Source of the DNA: Pestalotiopsis fici W106-1
Taxonomy: Eukaryota; Ascomycota; Sordariomycetes; Amphisphaeriales; Sporocadaceae
Length of the DNA: 64,000 nt
Assembly: GCF_000516985.1 (NCBI RefSeq)
Contig: NW_006917092.1
Span: 1,938,619 to 2,002,618, forward strand
Reading direction: 5' to 3'
Positions within the stretch are counted from its first letter, which is position 1. Each line of letters opens with the position of its first letter. Positions 8,926 through 22,300 of the stretch are shown piece after piece. A program made the translations under genes and the position numbers. The notes under the pieces are model-generated. The model made no database searches. It was not told where the DNA came from and saw only the letters and a program-made list of their open reading frames with translations.

Positions 8926-11900
8926 TGGTTGTACTCTCCTTTTGGTAGCATTTGGACAAGGTGATGACCATGGAATCCTTCTCATTACGTAGACCTTGGA
9001 AGGGAACTCTCGGTTGCAGAATAATCAGACGCCAAGAAACCTTATGGTCTTTCGTTTCGAGGGATCATGAGATAAGATGAATATGTGCAAAATACTCGCA
9101 TAGAATGCATTATACACTGCTTTTTATGTCGTGACATATATGCATACAGATTTACCAACGCCAATGGCTCCAGAAATCCGATATTTCGTGTCTGTCCTCG
9201 ATCCCGCACACGGAATTATCGAATCATCTTAGAAAGGGCTCAATAAGATTCGCTATGCTACGCAACATGTGGAAGCTAGGTAACATTGAATGGCTGAGCT
9301 TGGCAACTATCAAGTTAGGTAGAAGACTTATCGAATCGCGCCGAGTACTGAAAATAGACTACAGCGCGATCTTGGTCAAGGACCAGACTTTCTAAGCGAG
9401 GCTTTCTATCGAGTCTTCTTTTTTTCTTTTTACTCTCCCAGCTTCCCATCCAACAATTACTCACAGTAGTAGTAGCAGCAGCAGCAGCAGCGAAGCGGGC
9501 AAGGCAAGCCACGATGCTACCTCAACCAGGCAATAAACGGTTTAGACGGGGGCGTGCCCTTTTCGCTTCCAGCCCACCGGGACCTGCTATTCCAGCCCAG
9601 CCCTCCGGATGCCAAAAGGAAGCAAATTCTTGCGAGACTGCAACACATGTAGGCAGGGGGGTTTGGCCAACTGGGGGATCCATGGCGATGAGCTTTTATT
9701 CTTTCTTTTTCTTTTTCCCTTCTCTTCCCTGGAAAGCCACGTACAGAGTTGGGATAAGGATGCTTCCACCGTGTGGAGTTTACCCATACTCGCCATTCAT
9801 CTACCTACATTTCATAGTATATCGTACACCGGGGAATTCTGTGAAGAGTCCCGGGAGGATCCACCGTTTACTATCCACCCATCCACTACCAAGGTACTGG
9901 CTTCGACATTCTAGTGGAAAGAAAACGTTCTGGATATTGCCGGCGAACCGGGAGCAACGGGTGCGGACTTTGTGGCTGGATTTAGTGCCGATTTTGGGTC
10001 CGACGCTATCTGGGTCGTTTAGGTCATCTAGGTCTCTTGTCATCTCACCTTTTTGTTTCGAAAGAGATGCGATTGGGTCCTACCTAGCATAGGCTTTCTC
10101 GGACGGGTTCTATATACCGACTATTGAAGATCGGTAACCGTTCTTGGAGGTTTTGTGGCTGGCGAAATAGCGAAATAGCTAACCTTGGGATTTTCCTATT
10201 CTCATTTTCCACATTCAGCTTTCAATGCGATTCGGTTGCTTTTTTGTTTCTATTTTTTTAATTGAGCAAAAAAAAAATAAAAAAATCCAGCAGTATCCGC
10301 AATACGAATTATACGAAGTATACGAGCACGAAGAAGCCACCCCCAGATTCTGCCTTGTTTGGCCAGGAGCAGCAAGTGGAGGTGTGTGGCTCGTAATACC
10401 GGCTGCTGCATGTTCACCGCTGTCACCAATGGCGAAGAAACTTTCAAAAAAGAGTTTGTCACTGGGTGTGTATTGTAGCTGCGTGTCGCAAATCTGTACC
10501 GCTAAATTGAATGGCGTGCAAGTCATCAGTGTCAGAGTGGCTTGTCGCCTTGTGTAGTCTTCAAGCATGTATGCAAGCCACCCACGCGGGTTCCTTGAGT
10601 TGTGTCCCCTGATAACGTTTGGTGGCTCATTACACAACGTTTTTCACCTTGCCAACACATCTTGCTTGCCTGGTGGGTCTGGATCATCTCAGATCATCTC
10701 AAGTCGTGCTGCTCATACTGGGCGACCAGATAAACTTGGATATCCGTGTCCTTATTTTAGTGTGAGCCCCGCCAAAAACGGCTTCCGTAAGCCACCTCGC
10801 CAGATATGGAGATGAGTTCGTAGAGGTTGTCCCGAACTGGTTTCCTCAAGTAGTAGGACATGAGAGCACAGCCATGAAGATGTCACTAGAGGAACTCCAA
10901 GGGAAACGACTGCCGGTGTACAGACCTGCATCATCGTGTTGTACAGGCTTGTGAAACAAAAACACTATGTGATGGGGAAAATAAAATTCGATGGCTTTTT
11001 ATCATGTTCTGTGTCATGGGTATCCAATACCACAGTATCTAGCACGATACACTGCATGAAGACGAAACACAACCCTTGAGATCGCCGTTCAGTTCTGTCT
11101 CTGTATAGGATCGGAATTAATCCCAGATTTGATGCTTTCGCCAGACTAATCAGACAGATGGACAGGCGGAGAGCAACTGAAGATACAGAACGCGTGTGCA
11201 TATGCGCCAAGGACAAGGGAATATAGTAGCGAGAATCATTGCTTAAGGTTTCGGTCGCAAGTGTTTGGGACTTCTCGGACCAAAGTGTTCATCCGCTCGG
11301 CTCAGTAATCAGGTTCATTCGTTTCCAACATTGACAAGCTCCATGATAATAGAACAAGTTTTGTCTAGGGTCATCGCGGTCGTCGCCGGTGTGCTGGCAG
11401 ATCAGACAGATGAGTAAAATGTTTGTCTGAGGAGTCTTCGATTGGATAGACGAGAGAAACAGTGGGCTGTTTTCCGATTGTCGGTAGCGAGAGCCACAAG
11501 TATCTGATGTTTCATACTGTTTTTTTTTTTCCCCCTTTCCCCCTCCTCATAATCTATGTCTTCATCAAACGGGACAAATACCCTGGGGTTCAAAGAACCC
11601 TTCCGAGAAGAACAAGTGCCCGTAGCGAGAAGCAATTTGCTTAGTTGCGATTGGTTTCAAGTTGGGAGCCAGGGGGGGTGGGCTGTCAGTTACTTGGTCT
11701 CCACCTCGTCTTCTGATATGCAGGTTCAGTCAGCCTCTCCAAACATCCACGTCCACGTTCAAACCCACAGCGCGGGCTGGGTGCGGCGGTACGGGGAGGG
11801 GGGTTTCCTGTCATACGTGGTACAGGGACGGACTCGATGCATATGCATGCATACATGGACAAAAGTAGGCAAGCAGGCAATGAGTATCATGATAGTGGTC

Positions 11901-14607
11901 TTGTGTATTTAGTCGATCGCCATCTTACTGTCGATGAAAAGGAATCGTGAATCGGTGGGTTTATCAATCCTTCCTTTCGCATTGTGCCCCATTTGCGGAG
12001 ATTTTTCTTTTAATTCGACGCCGTTGAGCTTGACCGTAGCCTTTTAGTGGAATACCCATAATGAGTACCGAATTGTAAGTGAATTGTAAGTGGTGTCTAT
12101 GGTCTGTCTCTCAAGTGAATGATGACAAATTAACAAGAAAATGTCGATCATATGCAAGTTTCATCTGCAGAGTGATTCGCTTTCAGTCGGCTGTCTTACT
12201 GCCTTATCCAGATTGCAAGTGATTTGCTTACGAGGTATTAACCGCAATACGTACAGAATATAAAGAGTATCAATGACATGGGATATGTATGAGTGGTACT
12301 ATTTTTATCCAAAGTGCAAACAGTCAAACAGCACAAGGGAATATAGATGGTTCATCGAGACGACCGAAATAGATGTAATTATCCCCTCCATCCCACATGC
12401 TATTGACCAGCTTCTACTTGATTCACACCCGTCATCTCATGTTTATTTCCCTCCTTGAGTCTTGCGGCGCTTCAGAATGGAGGGAAAGAGGGAGGGGGGG
12501 GATGGGGATGTTGTTTGTTAGCGGTTGGAACCCCCCTTCCATCCGCATATATGTATGTATGTACATTACTTACAAGGCTGCTAGGTAACCTGACTTTTAC
12601 AACAGGTAGTAAGTAGTAGCTGGGACTACCTAACCTAAACTTCAATTTTTAGTATTGCAGCTCCCCCAATCCCCTGGCGGTTCCACACTAGCTAGCACAT
12701 ACCTAGTAGAAGTGGATCATTCCTTCCCGAACGCTCGGCAGAGTGCCAGACTAGGCCAACCCTTTTTGGGCGAACTTTGCGAATGGGTCCTCAAATTCCA
12801 TCCATCCTCGTCCACTCCAGGACCAAGCAAAAAAATGACTTTTTTTTTTTGACAGGCACTTTTCTCACCCTCCCACCCTCTTCTTTTCGCGCAAACTGTC
12901 TCAAACAAGTCAGCAAAACGCCGTTGCACCTTCGGGCCTTTGCTGTCAATTGAAACAAGCGCACGCCTTACCCTCTCAGCACGCTCCTCATTTGGGATGG
13001 ACATACGAACGCAGGACAGGCCAGGGCATCATCATCATTCATCGCGATTCGATGCGCGGACGGACCGACGGACGGACGGTGCCCTCTTCTTTTCGCAGTC
13101 TTCGCCCTTCGTGGAACTATGGATCGCCAAGCGGATTGATGCCTGTCTGGGCTCCCCCCCTGTCCGCCCCATCTTCCCGGGTCGGTAGTCTAACTACGAA
13201 CACAGAAGTCTAGCACATGGTTTTTTTTTTTACTTCATGGTTTCTGCTGCTGCTGTTGCTCTCCATGGGTCATGACTCCATACTTAGATTTCGTACATAC
13301 CACAGTACTGTAGCGTAGCCATCTCCATGGGCTGCAGCGCTTCCGGCCGTTAGCTGGACTGGATCTGGTCTGTGTCTGTGTCCGTCCGTTCGTGTGCCTG
13401 TCTGTACATAGTAGGTATGCCCTGTTGGTTCCTTCTTGTCCCTGGTTGAGAGTATGCTATTGTTGTCCCGTCCTCCGAGTCAATGTCCCCCCCAACTTAT
13501 TACTATCCCCGTCGTGGCATGAGGATGCCATCTACCTAGCCTTGACCCGGACTCGCCCTGTGAAAGATGAGATGGGCCGCCCTGTTGTTACTTCTCTACG
13601 TGAGAAGTTTGCATGAATCAGATTATGTACCGGATTTTGGGTCCTTGCGACTGGTTCGTCTGCTCTTCTGTCGCCCCGGCGCTCTTTTATTATTAGTCCC
13701 AGTAAGAGAGCAAGCGTCTAGCGGATAAGTGACTGTTGTTTCTTTCACCGTCGATTGTTGTCATTGCGCCCCGGTGCGGCCATAGTCTTTGTATATCCGT
13801 CCTATTCTGCTCTTTAGTGTCTCGTCTCTCTTTCCTCTTGGGGACATATATTACTTTTGTATTCTGTCTTTACCGCTCTCCATTCTCACCGTCTTCTTCT
13901 ATCGTCTTACTGCTGCGGCCGCTGCCGCTAGATTCAGGATTCATCTCGCTGCCCTGGCCAGTCCGCTGAGTATACCTTTTTCATCTTTGATCGATCTTCA
14001 GGCTATCCCGGTGACAACCTCCTGCATCGGCTGATCCGTCCGTGGCCACCCGTCCTTGCGCATTTGCAACTTGTTTCTCTTTTGTGGCTCTCAAGAAGCA
14101 AGAAGAAAAAGAAGAAGAAGATCCTCACGTACGTATTGGGGGTTGACTTCTTCGTGACATTCACCGCAACGGGTTTAGTTGTTCTTTCATTTCCAGAAAG
14201 AGGCGCGTCCGGCTCCAGCCAACACGCTAGGAAGTAGATCTTCTTCTTCGCTCTCCGCTCCCGTGCGTGGTGGTCCTGGGTCACGTCCCGCAACCGAACC
14301 GGGCAAGAAAGGAGAGTATACCTTGTATATACCTTGCCCGCTCCTGCGCCGCTGCCCGCTGTCAAGCTTTATTCTCCGATGAATGTTGCATAATCGTGCC
14401 GACTGCAGCTGGGACGGCCGCGTTGTCGTCGTCGTCGTGTGCTGCTGCTGCTGCTGCTGGATCCCATCCCTCCCGTCTTGACAACTTGCATGTCCACCGC
14501 AGCAACAGCACCGCTTCTCGCTTCGAGCGCATGGTAATACCCGAGATCTCGAATCAGCCAGAAGAAAATCCACTTCTTCCTCCTCCTCCTCTTCTCATAA
14601 CGTCACA
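8926..14607. other. 5.7-kb gene-poor region upstream of the F-box gene
   Basis: No gene can be supported on either strand. Open frames of up to 192 codons (for example 9514-10092) show chance composition, no domain and no splice support. Visible texture: a GTA/GCA trinucleotide repeat (about 9465-9491), an A-rich run near 10268-10285, TATG repeats near 12550-12562, (GGAC)-like repeats near 13056-13080, and a long pyrimidine-rich zone (about 13700-14600) with a TCG repeat (about 14424-14438) and a GCT repeat (about 14441-14459). The pyrimidine-rich zone probably includes the promoter and 5' leader of the F-box gene. Confidence 0.45.
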
Positions 14608-16349
14608 ATGGCCCCAACACAGGTCTTGTGTCAGCCTCCTTCTCTTTTCTCCCTCGTTCCTCAGAAGCTCGACTTGCACATCGGTAATGGTAATATACGG
14701 ATGGCGACCAACTTGAGTCTTGAGCAACCAAGACAAACGTGGTCGATGAACGATTTGAGCTCTGAGCTCTTGGCTCTTATATTCGAACAGGCAAGTGGGA
14801 TACTAGAGTGCTTTCATCAACGCTGAATTATCCTAATCTACGAATACCCATGCTGACTCAATCTTATAGCTCCGCGCCATCGACACAAGGTCTCTGGCGG
14901 TTGCCCGTCTGCTGTCCAGGAGGTTTGACGCCATCATTACACCAATCAAATATGAGTATCTTTGCTTGAACGATCTCATTATCGCTCCTCAAGCGCAGAC
15001 TCATCTCCCTGACGCCCTAGACAAGGTCTTTAAACATACCCGGCATGTGGAGGCTCGTAGTGACCTTGATCCACGGAATATGAAGCGGTTATTAGACCGT
15101 ATACATAGATTATTAACAGTCAGGTGAAACTCGCCATTCAATTCCGTTGTTTATATCATTCAAGAATCAAACTGACTATGATCATGGCAGGTGGACCTAT
15201 GTTGGGGCGGATTTTCATGTTGGAGATTTTTGGATGCCAGCAGACGTCATCAGTGCTCACCACATTCAACGGAACAGGACCAAACTCTACATCGATGATT
15301 TGCCGCTCCGAAATTTCTCATCCGACCAGCAAGACGCTTATTTGAGAGGGATACCAACCAACGCACTCACATCACTAAAGCTTGCCAGCCCAGCACCTCC
15401 ACTAACGAATAGGCTGGAGTCGCTAAGACAACTTATCACGCGGTCTACAAATCTCGAAACATTTGTCTACCAAGATAGAGGCCAGGGCACTCGATTCTCC
15501 TTTGCAGATGGAGAGCCTTTGCCCGCCTTCAAGGAGCTTGTGCTACGCTCATATGACTGGAATCACTCTGCAGAAGAAGTGGAGGAATACTGGGACTTTT
15601 CTCGCATTCGCCTACTCAAGCTCATTGATGTTCCTATTTTTGAGTTCTTGAGATCCATTCCCTTTGAAGACCTGGCCGATCTCCATACTTTACAGTGCGA
15701 CGACTTTAGTGCCCATCTTGCGGATCGACGTCAGGACGCAACTCGGGGGCTATATATACTGATCAAGAAGATCAAGGCGCTCCAGAACCTGCAAATTACC
15801 TGCCACACACAAAGCTTCCCCATAGACGCTCTCTCGGCCCACGCGAACTCCCTGCGCGTCCTGCGGTTCCGCGACCACGTCGGCTTTGGCGAAGACGACC
15901 ACCGGTGTCCCACCATGTGGCAAGGCGACCTCGCCGCACTTTCTCAGCAGCTCGTCGACTTGCATACACTCGAGCTCGACATGGACACCACCTACTGTGA
16001 CCCGGTCCTCTTTGTCCGGGCCCTGTGCGGCTTTCCGCGTCTCCACACCCTGACCCTGCACGTCCAGACGGTGCTCCGCGCCTTTGAGGTCGTTCATCCC
16101 GACGTGGACCGCGATTACGATGCCGCCGTCCGCATCTGGCAGTCGCTGGTTCGGGACAAGACCGGTACCATCCCGTGGCGCTCCATCACCATCAACGTCG
16201 GGGGCTGGAAACGCCACCTGGTCCGGCGACTCGGTGAGGCATGGCGGGCGCAGAACGCACGTGGGATATTTGCCGAACGGTGCTTTGTCCTAGAGAGAAG
16301 TGCAGAGGGAGAAATGACCATACGGGAAGAGGTCGCTATTGTGCGCTGA
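14608..16349 (+). CDS. F-box protein with leucine-rich C-terminal region, 531 aa
   Basis: Three exons: 14608-14790, 14870-15123 and 15191-16349. Intron 1 (79 nt) has a GC donor in the context CAG|GCAAGT, a CTGAC branch site and acceptor TATAG. Intron 2 (67 nt) is GT-AG with CTGAC. The F-box begins at residue 47 (MNDLSSELLALIFEQ) and continues across intron 1 with a Leu/Arg-rich helix (ARLLSRRFDAII). This is the usual N-terminal position for binding Skp1 in an SCF ubiquitin ligase. The rest has irregular leucine-rich segments (LTSLKLAS, LRQLITRSTNLETFVY, LHTLELDMD, LHTLTLHVQ) of the type found in fungal F-box proteins that recruit substrates. Partner and substrate are unknown. Alternative ATG starts at 14701 and 14746 keep the F-box intact. 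Large gene-poor stretches lie on both sides. Confidence 0.85.
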
Positions 16350-19300
16350 GTCTGCGCATCGAACCCGTGGTTGATAATGTTTACTCTGTCCTTCCCTTTC
16401 TTGGCAGGAGAGACACCCAGTGAGAGACTATTTGTTAGGAGATATGCTAGTTCAAAACTCAGCTGTGATCATTCGATCATACTTACCGGACATGGTCACC
16501 GCGGCATCATAATATTTATACACTCGACTAGAAACGAGGAGAGATATAAACGAAAATTGCGGGAGCTGGAGAGTGTGAGAGCACATCAGACACCTCCTAG
16601 TGGATTAATCAAAGCATTGCGGACAGTAATTCTTCTATGTGCCCGAACATCCTAGCATGTGATATAAGATCTATGGTACTTGCTTCAAAATTTGTTTGAT
16701 GTATACCACTAATATCTGGCCTGGGCTTGCTCATCATCAAGGGTCCCCAAAATCTAGAATATAGTATCAATGGGCCGGTATCAACTACTAAATTCTGGTA
16801 TTGTTGAACAAGAAGAAATCACGAACATGGCGGGCGATTCTCTCCGTACTGCTATGGTGCTGGGTGATTGAACCACTTGACTCTACGGTATCAAGGACCG
16901 TTGATCGTAGAGTCTACCACATCTCGATACTCAACCAGTAACTATACCCATGATGCTCTCTCACTAACTTCTCCTTCCCATTGCTATACTGTGATACCAT
17001 AGTCTGACGCGTCATATCAAAGCAGCCAGCTTGAAACTCAGCGGAACATGATGCAAATCATACCCTAGCTCTGCTTTGGATGATCAGTTTCAGGTGTCAT
17101 TGAACCTGCTAATAACCCTTCTCCCACGAATGGCTTTTAGACCTCAAGACAGCACATCTTTGATTTTCAAGTAATGACGCCCGCTCAATCCCAGGGTGAT
17201 TATTCACAGGGAGGATCAGTCAAAGAGGCTCCAAGAGGGAGAAATTCAACGAATCACGTTCTTTGACGTATTGAATATACCAGTCTTGGTTCAATGTCCA
17301 AGGAGCTCATCATAGATTTGTCTTTCTTGATATACCCAGATGCAAATGATGGAAAGCACTCTTACGCAACATATATTCACAGACTCCTCAAAAGGAAGAG
17401 CACTTTTAGTCAACCCTTGAGCAGTGACCTGCAGGCACATCTCCGTTTCTCATATTGGCCATCTCAATATGATTCTCCATTTCTAACCCAAAGTGATGTC
17501 TTGTTCATGCTACAAGAGCGCGGAATAAGGTTAGAAAATTATTGAGAAAAGAATTTGCAGGAAAGCATGCTGCCTAAATTGTTGAGCTTGCTAGATCTGA
17601 TATACAGGGCTCTTGTTGCATGTATACAGCAAGAACTTGGCAAAAACAAAAAAAAAAACTGATAGATGAGAGACATGAACCTTCCCCCTATTTCACTGGG
17701 ATTTGATTTGAATCTCGCTGAACTTTTTCGGCTCCCCGAGGAGAAGCTATATACCTTATTCATCAAGCAGAGGGGTCACACGTCTTGAAAACTTGCACTG
17801 ATTACTTCGGCATGATGTCGACGGTTTGGAATCGGCTTCAGCTTCGTGCATGCACAATGAATTCAGATTCTTTCATATCCAGACAATAGTTCATAATCAT
17901 TCGTGTTCCTACTGGGTTCTACTTTTTCTTTATTTCTCCTGTACTTGCTCAGCTTCAAGGTGGAGCTTGACAAACTCAAAATTGGTTCTCTCTCTCTCTC
18001 CTCATTATCGTAGGGAATACAGCAAATTTGTGTTTGATTACATATGATAGATATTCTGTCACACCTCTCATGTAGCCCAAGTATTGAAAGCAAGTATCAG
18101 GCAACGACTCAGTTCTGCCTTCCATACGGATATCTGTACCTTGATGTACTTGTGGTCTCCAGAGCTCACCGGGCAAGGCAGAAGGCTACTTATGTGTATC
18201 TCGAAACCGCTTTGGGGGAACTACGGTGGACCTAGCTCGCAAACATTGGAATGTAGGGATTGAATGGCTTTGGGAAATGTGCAGCAACTTGTAAGCTGGC
18301 TGGTGAGATCTCAACTATGCGGGTTGCCTGACACGCATTCTACGATGCATTCTGGTAATAGACGTGGCTCTAGCCACAAGTCTTGACTCGGCGGATAAGA
18401 GTCTGTCGCGGTATCTTCTCTTGTGATGTAGGTCCTGCACCTAGCACACAACCGCGATTCGGCCATGTACATGATCTCATGACTTACTAGGAGACAGATA
18501 GACCGCCAATTCGAAATGAAGACATTAAAGGAAAGTCCCGGTTCTATGACTCTTGACTCGGCCAAGGGACTAGGAGGATCCCGTTACCTCTACATGGCAT
18601 ATACATGGCTAGGTAGGTAGGGATCGAATCATGCTTTGGTCTTTCGACTCACCCCTCCTCGAACGCCATTGTACAGGTACATTGCGGAGAAGTTGGAAAG
18701 ACAATTCTGCTACGTTCGAAGACGGCTACGGAAGATTGTAATAACAGTCTGGCAGAAATGATATTTTTAGTCGTGTTGCCGACAGAAGAAAGTAGAAACA
18801 AGCCAGATATATAATACAAGACACCAGTCCGGATCATACAAGATCAGTGCTCTCTGTATGGGCAGGGAACAAGTTGCAGTAGAAACCCCCAAAATCCCGA
18901 TTTTCAGGACCTTATTCAGTGGCTCAAGAGCAAGACGAAGTGCCCACCTCCTGTAGCAGAGGGCACGCGGGGTTCCATCTTGCGTTTGCCTCCTGTTTGC
19001 CCCCCTCCCCCCTTGAAGGGGGTACTTACTGCAGCCAGCTCCGTGTACCTTGGGGGACACATGGACACCAAAGGCTATGGCTGCAGAACCAGCGTCTCTT
19101 TTTTTTTCTTCGCAGCGCCGGGGGACCGACGGGCTGCCCTAAACAGCCATGCAGCAGTGACTCGTTGGGCTATGGGAAGAATAGGGGCTTGGAATAGGGA
19201 GCGAAGCGTTGGTGTCGTCATTTTGTCAAAGGAATTTTACCCCTCGAGGAGGCGCCACGAATTAACTACTCGTAGACCGACATTATTCGCTTTGAATGGG

Positions 19301-22300
19301 CGACCTCTTCTGATGAGGCTAGGATATGGTCAAGGTTTCCGAGCCCAGAGTCCGCGATCAGTAGTCACTGTATCTAATGAGGAACGATAGTGGCTTACAG
19401 GCGTGTCACTCGTGGTACCTCTTTTCCCATAGTTTCCGCCGCTTACATTTTCAGGAGAGGGTTTGTGGTACCCCTGAAGTGAGAAGGTGTTCCAGCTTCA
19501 GTGATGAACAGTTCCCAGAACAGGCTCCTCAAGCAAACCTAGTGGTGCCTTTCAGGCAACCAATACACCGTCTTTCTTCTACTGACTCAAAAGATTCGAA
19601 CACAAGTCGTCGCTTCTACACACAAACCTTCAGCCTTGCCATTCTCTGCACGTCATTTGTCCTTGAAATCATTGGATTATAGCACCTGTATTGAGTCCGT
19701 GCTGCACGAGACTGGCCAACAAGGTCGATACAGCCGGTGCGGACAGCAAATCGGAGTTATCCGGCTCCGAGGTAGAAGTCTTCTTCAATGCTTCTGTTTG
19801 AACTTTTCTTCTAGTTCTTCTACATGGGCGTCCCGGCGTTACTCTTTCATTCAAGGGTCAGATCGCCCCGGCATGACAATTGGACGCCAACAAGGACAAA
19901 GTCTTCAAGTTCGAACTTCCAAGATTTGTATATCAAATATCTTGATGAAAGTACAAGGATGTAGCGAAGTTGCAACAAGTACCGGGAAGCTAGCTGTCCA
20001 CCTTGTATCTTTCTCGCACTTTGCGTGCATTGAGACAGCTCAAAAAGGAGGCTACATACCACCGATCTCTCCAAAACGTACTGTTGCCTGAGATACAACG
20101 ACTTTCATCATTTGAATGTAGTATATACCGAGAACATCCAACATCTGTAGCTGCCAACACTGGTGGCTGCCTCTATAGGTCGATCCTAGGGCGTGCAGTC
20201 ATTTGAAAATATAGGACTCACCAACCTAACCGCCTCACAGGCTGCAGCAGCTTCTGGTAAATGTTGCGGGGGAGTATTCAAAAAAAAAAAAAAAAAAAAA
20301 ACAATCATGTCTAGATATGAAGGGGCTAGTTTTGGGAATAATGCCCACTGCTACCGTTTCAGTCTGGTATTTATCAACCAAAATCAAGAAGGCAGCCTCA
20401 CAATGAATTGCCGGTTGCCAAACACTTCGATAACCGCATGTTACTCGGTCAAATGCTTCAAAGAATGGAGTGGCGTAATCAGACCTCAGCCCATTTCATG
20501 TAACCTCTCTCACGCTACAAGGATGATATTGAACATGAACAATCATTCATCAATGTATCTTCTAGTAATCAAGAAAGAATATGAACGAAGGAATAGCCAT
20601 TCAATAGTCTCTGTGAGGCAGGTTCCCCGAGATCGGGGCCTACGAAAATTTTCGAGACACCCAATCAGTCTCCGAGCCTGACTTCCGGTTAGGGAGGATA
20701 GATATCCCATCCTTGTCGGCCCGAGGAGGGAGGGAGGGAGGGGGATGGGGAACCAGGCATCTCCCACGCGGAAGCGCGTCTTCACTAATAAATTTCCAAG
20801 CTGCGAATAAGATTCCTGAAACTGTCTAAACAGACAAGGAAAGGGTTTCTCTCCCATGTTTACTGCTTTTAGATACATGTTGCCGGGAATCATTTGTATG
20901 GGTATATCGCAATAACGTGACAGAAGAAAGAGAAGTAAGGTTTTTGTTCCCCCTGATGCCCATTACGCAAAGCTCGGCACCGGCGGTATCTTTCCTTGCT
21001 TGCTGCCATTGCTTTGTTTGGATATGTACATCATACCTACCTTGATAACAAGACAGTCAGAAGATTCCAGGTTCAAATGGGTATATGCACGGCGTGACAG
21101 AGCTTGGAGTATAGTACCATTTTCCTTTGCTTGCTCAGCCAGCCTCGGGGATGAGAGCCTTTTCTGGGAGATGATGGAGGGATCCACGGAAAGAAGAAGT
21201 GCGTTTACTTCAAGGGACAACCATGTCTATTTAATCCGTTCGGGGGATCACATTCACCATGTTCAGCAATATTTGTGGCGCATAAACACTACCCCCGAGT
21301 CCAGCCAAACAACCGCAGATTGACCGTCAGGCTGACATAGGTAATGCCTCGTACGCCAGTGCCAACAGCTGCGTACACCCAAAATTAAAAAGCGAATACA
21401 ATCATACCTGTAACAAGTCATCACTAGGAAGAGGAGAAAGCCCTATGCTCCAAAAAAGATGTAGCAACGATCACGCGAATCAAGACATCTTTCCTTACGT
21501 CCGTCCAGCTCGATGAGACTAGCCAGTGCCTGAAGTTTGACGATCGTGTGTGTGGGACTATCAAAAAGAAACTTGCTCCAAACACTCCCCCCCCTCTCTC
21601 TTAGGGGAGGGTCAAATCGATCGTTACCCAAGTCTATTCCACAGCTTTCCTGGCTTTTTGAGTTAGGGGAGGGGGGAGCGAACGGTCCTACTTCCGTCTG
21701 CACATTAGCATCTGGCCTCTAAAAGGGACCCCTCTCTTTTCCCAACGGCCGGTTACCTACAGTACCTAGGTCCCTACTTGCTTAGACTTTCATCTCCCCT
21801 GTAGGTAATTATGCTATGCCACCTGTACATGAGCAAAGATGGTGGTGAGAGTCAGCCAAAGATGATGATACCTAAAGACTCGACACCGCTTATTCAAAAC
21901 AAAAGAATATAGAGGGGGAAAGGGGGGGGTGGGGTTGATGGGAAAAAGCACCAACCGATGGACAGGAGAGGGCTTGGATGTCAAAGAGAAAATATTGGAT
22001 CAACATAGAACATGTGTCAATCTGCCCGCCGCGCCATGTTCTTCTTTTCCCTTGCCCTAGGCAAAAATGAAAGCTCCCGTCTCCCATGAGAATAAACCTA
22101 GGTAGCCGCGGAACCATCAAGCCGAAAGACACTTTGGTAATGAGCAAGTAGGTACGGTACGCGCGTTTATCAGACTTTCCCAACTTCCCACGATATACTT
22201 GTATATCTTTTCTTTGCTCTCTTTCTATCGACTCTATACACATTCGACGAACTTTGAATTCCACTGCCCACTACAAAGAAATACTTTTGTGTCTTTCTTG

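Noticed and set aside
9514..10092. 192-codon plus-strand ORF
   Set aside because: Chance-like composition, no domain, no splice support; overlapping frames on the other strand are equally open.
378..10317. A 15-bp sequence TTCGTATAATTCGTA at 378-392 that recurs inverted at 10303-10317, resembling a recombinase arm
   Set aside because: Over 64 kb on two strands, a few shared 15-mers are expected by chance. No further identity flanks either copy.
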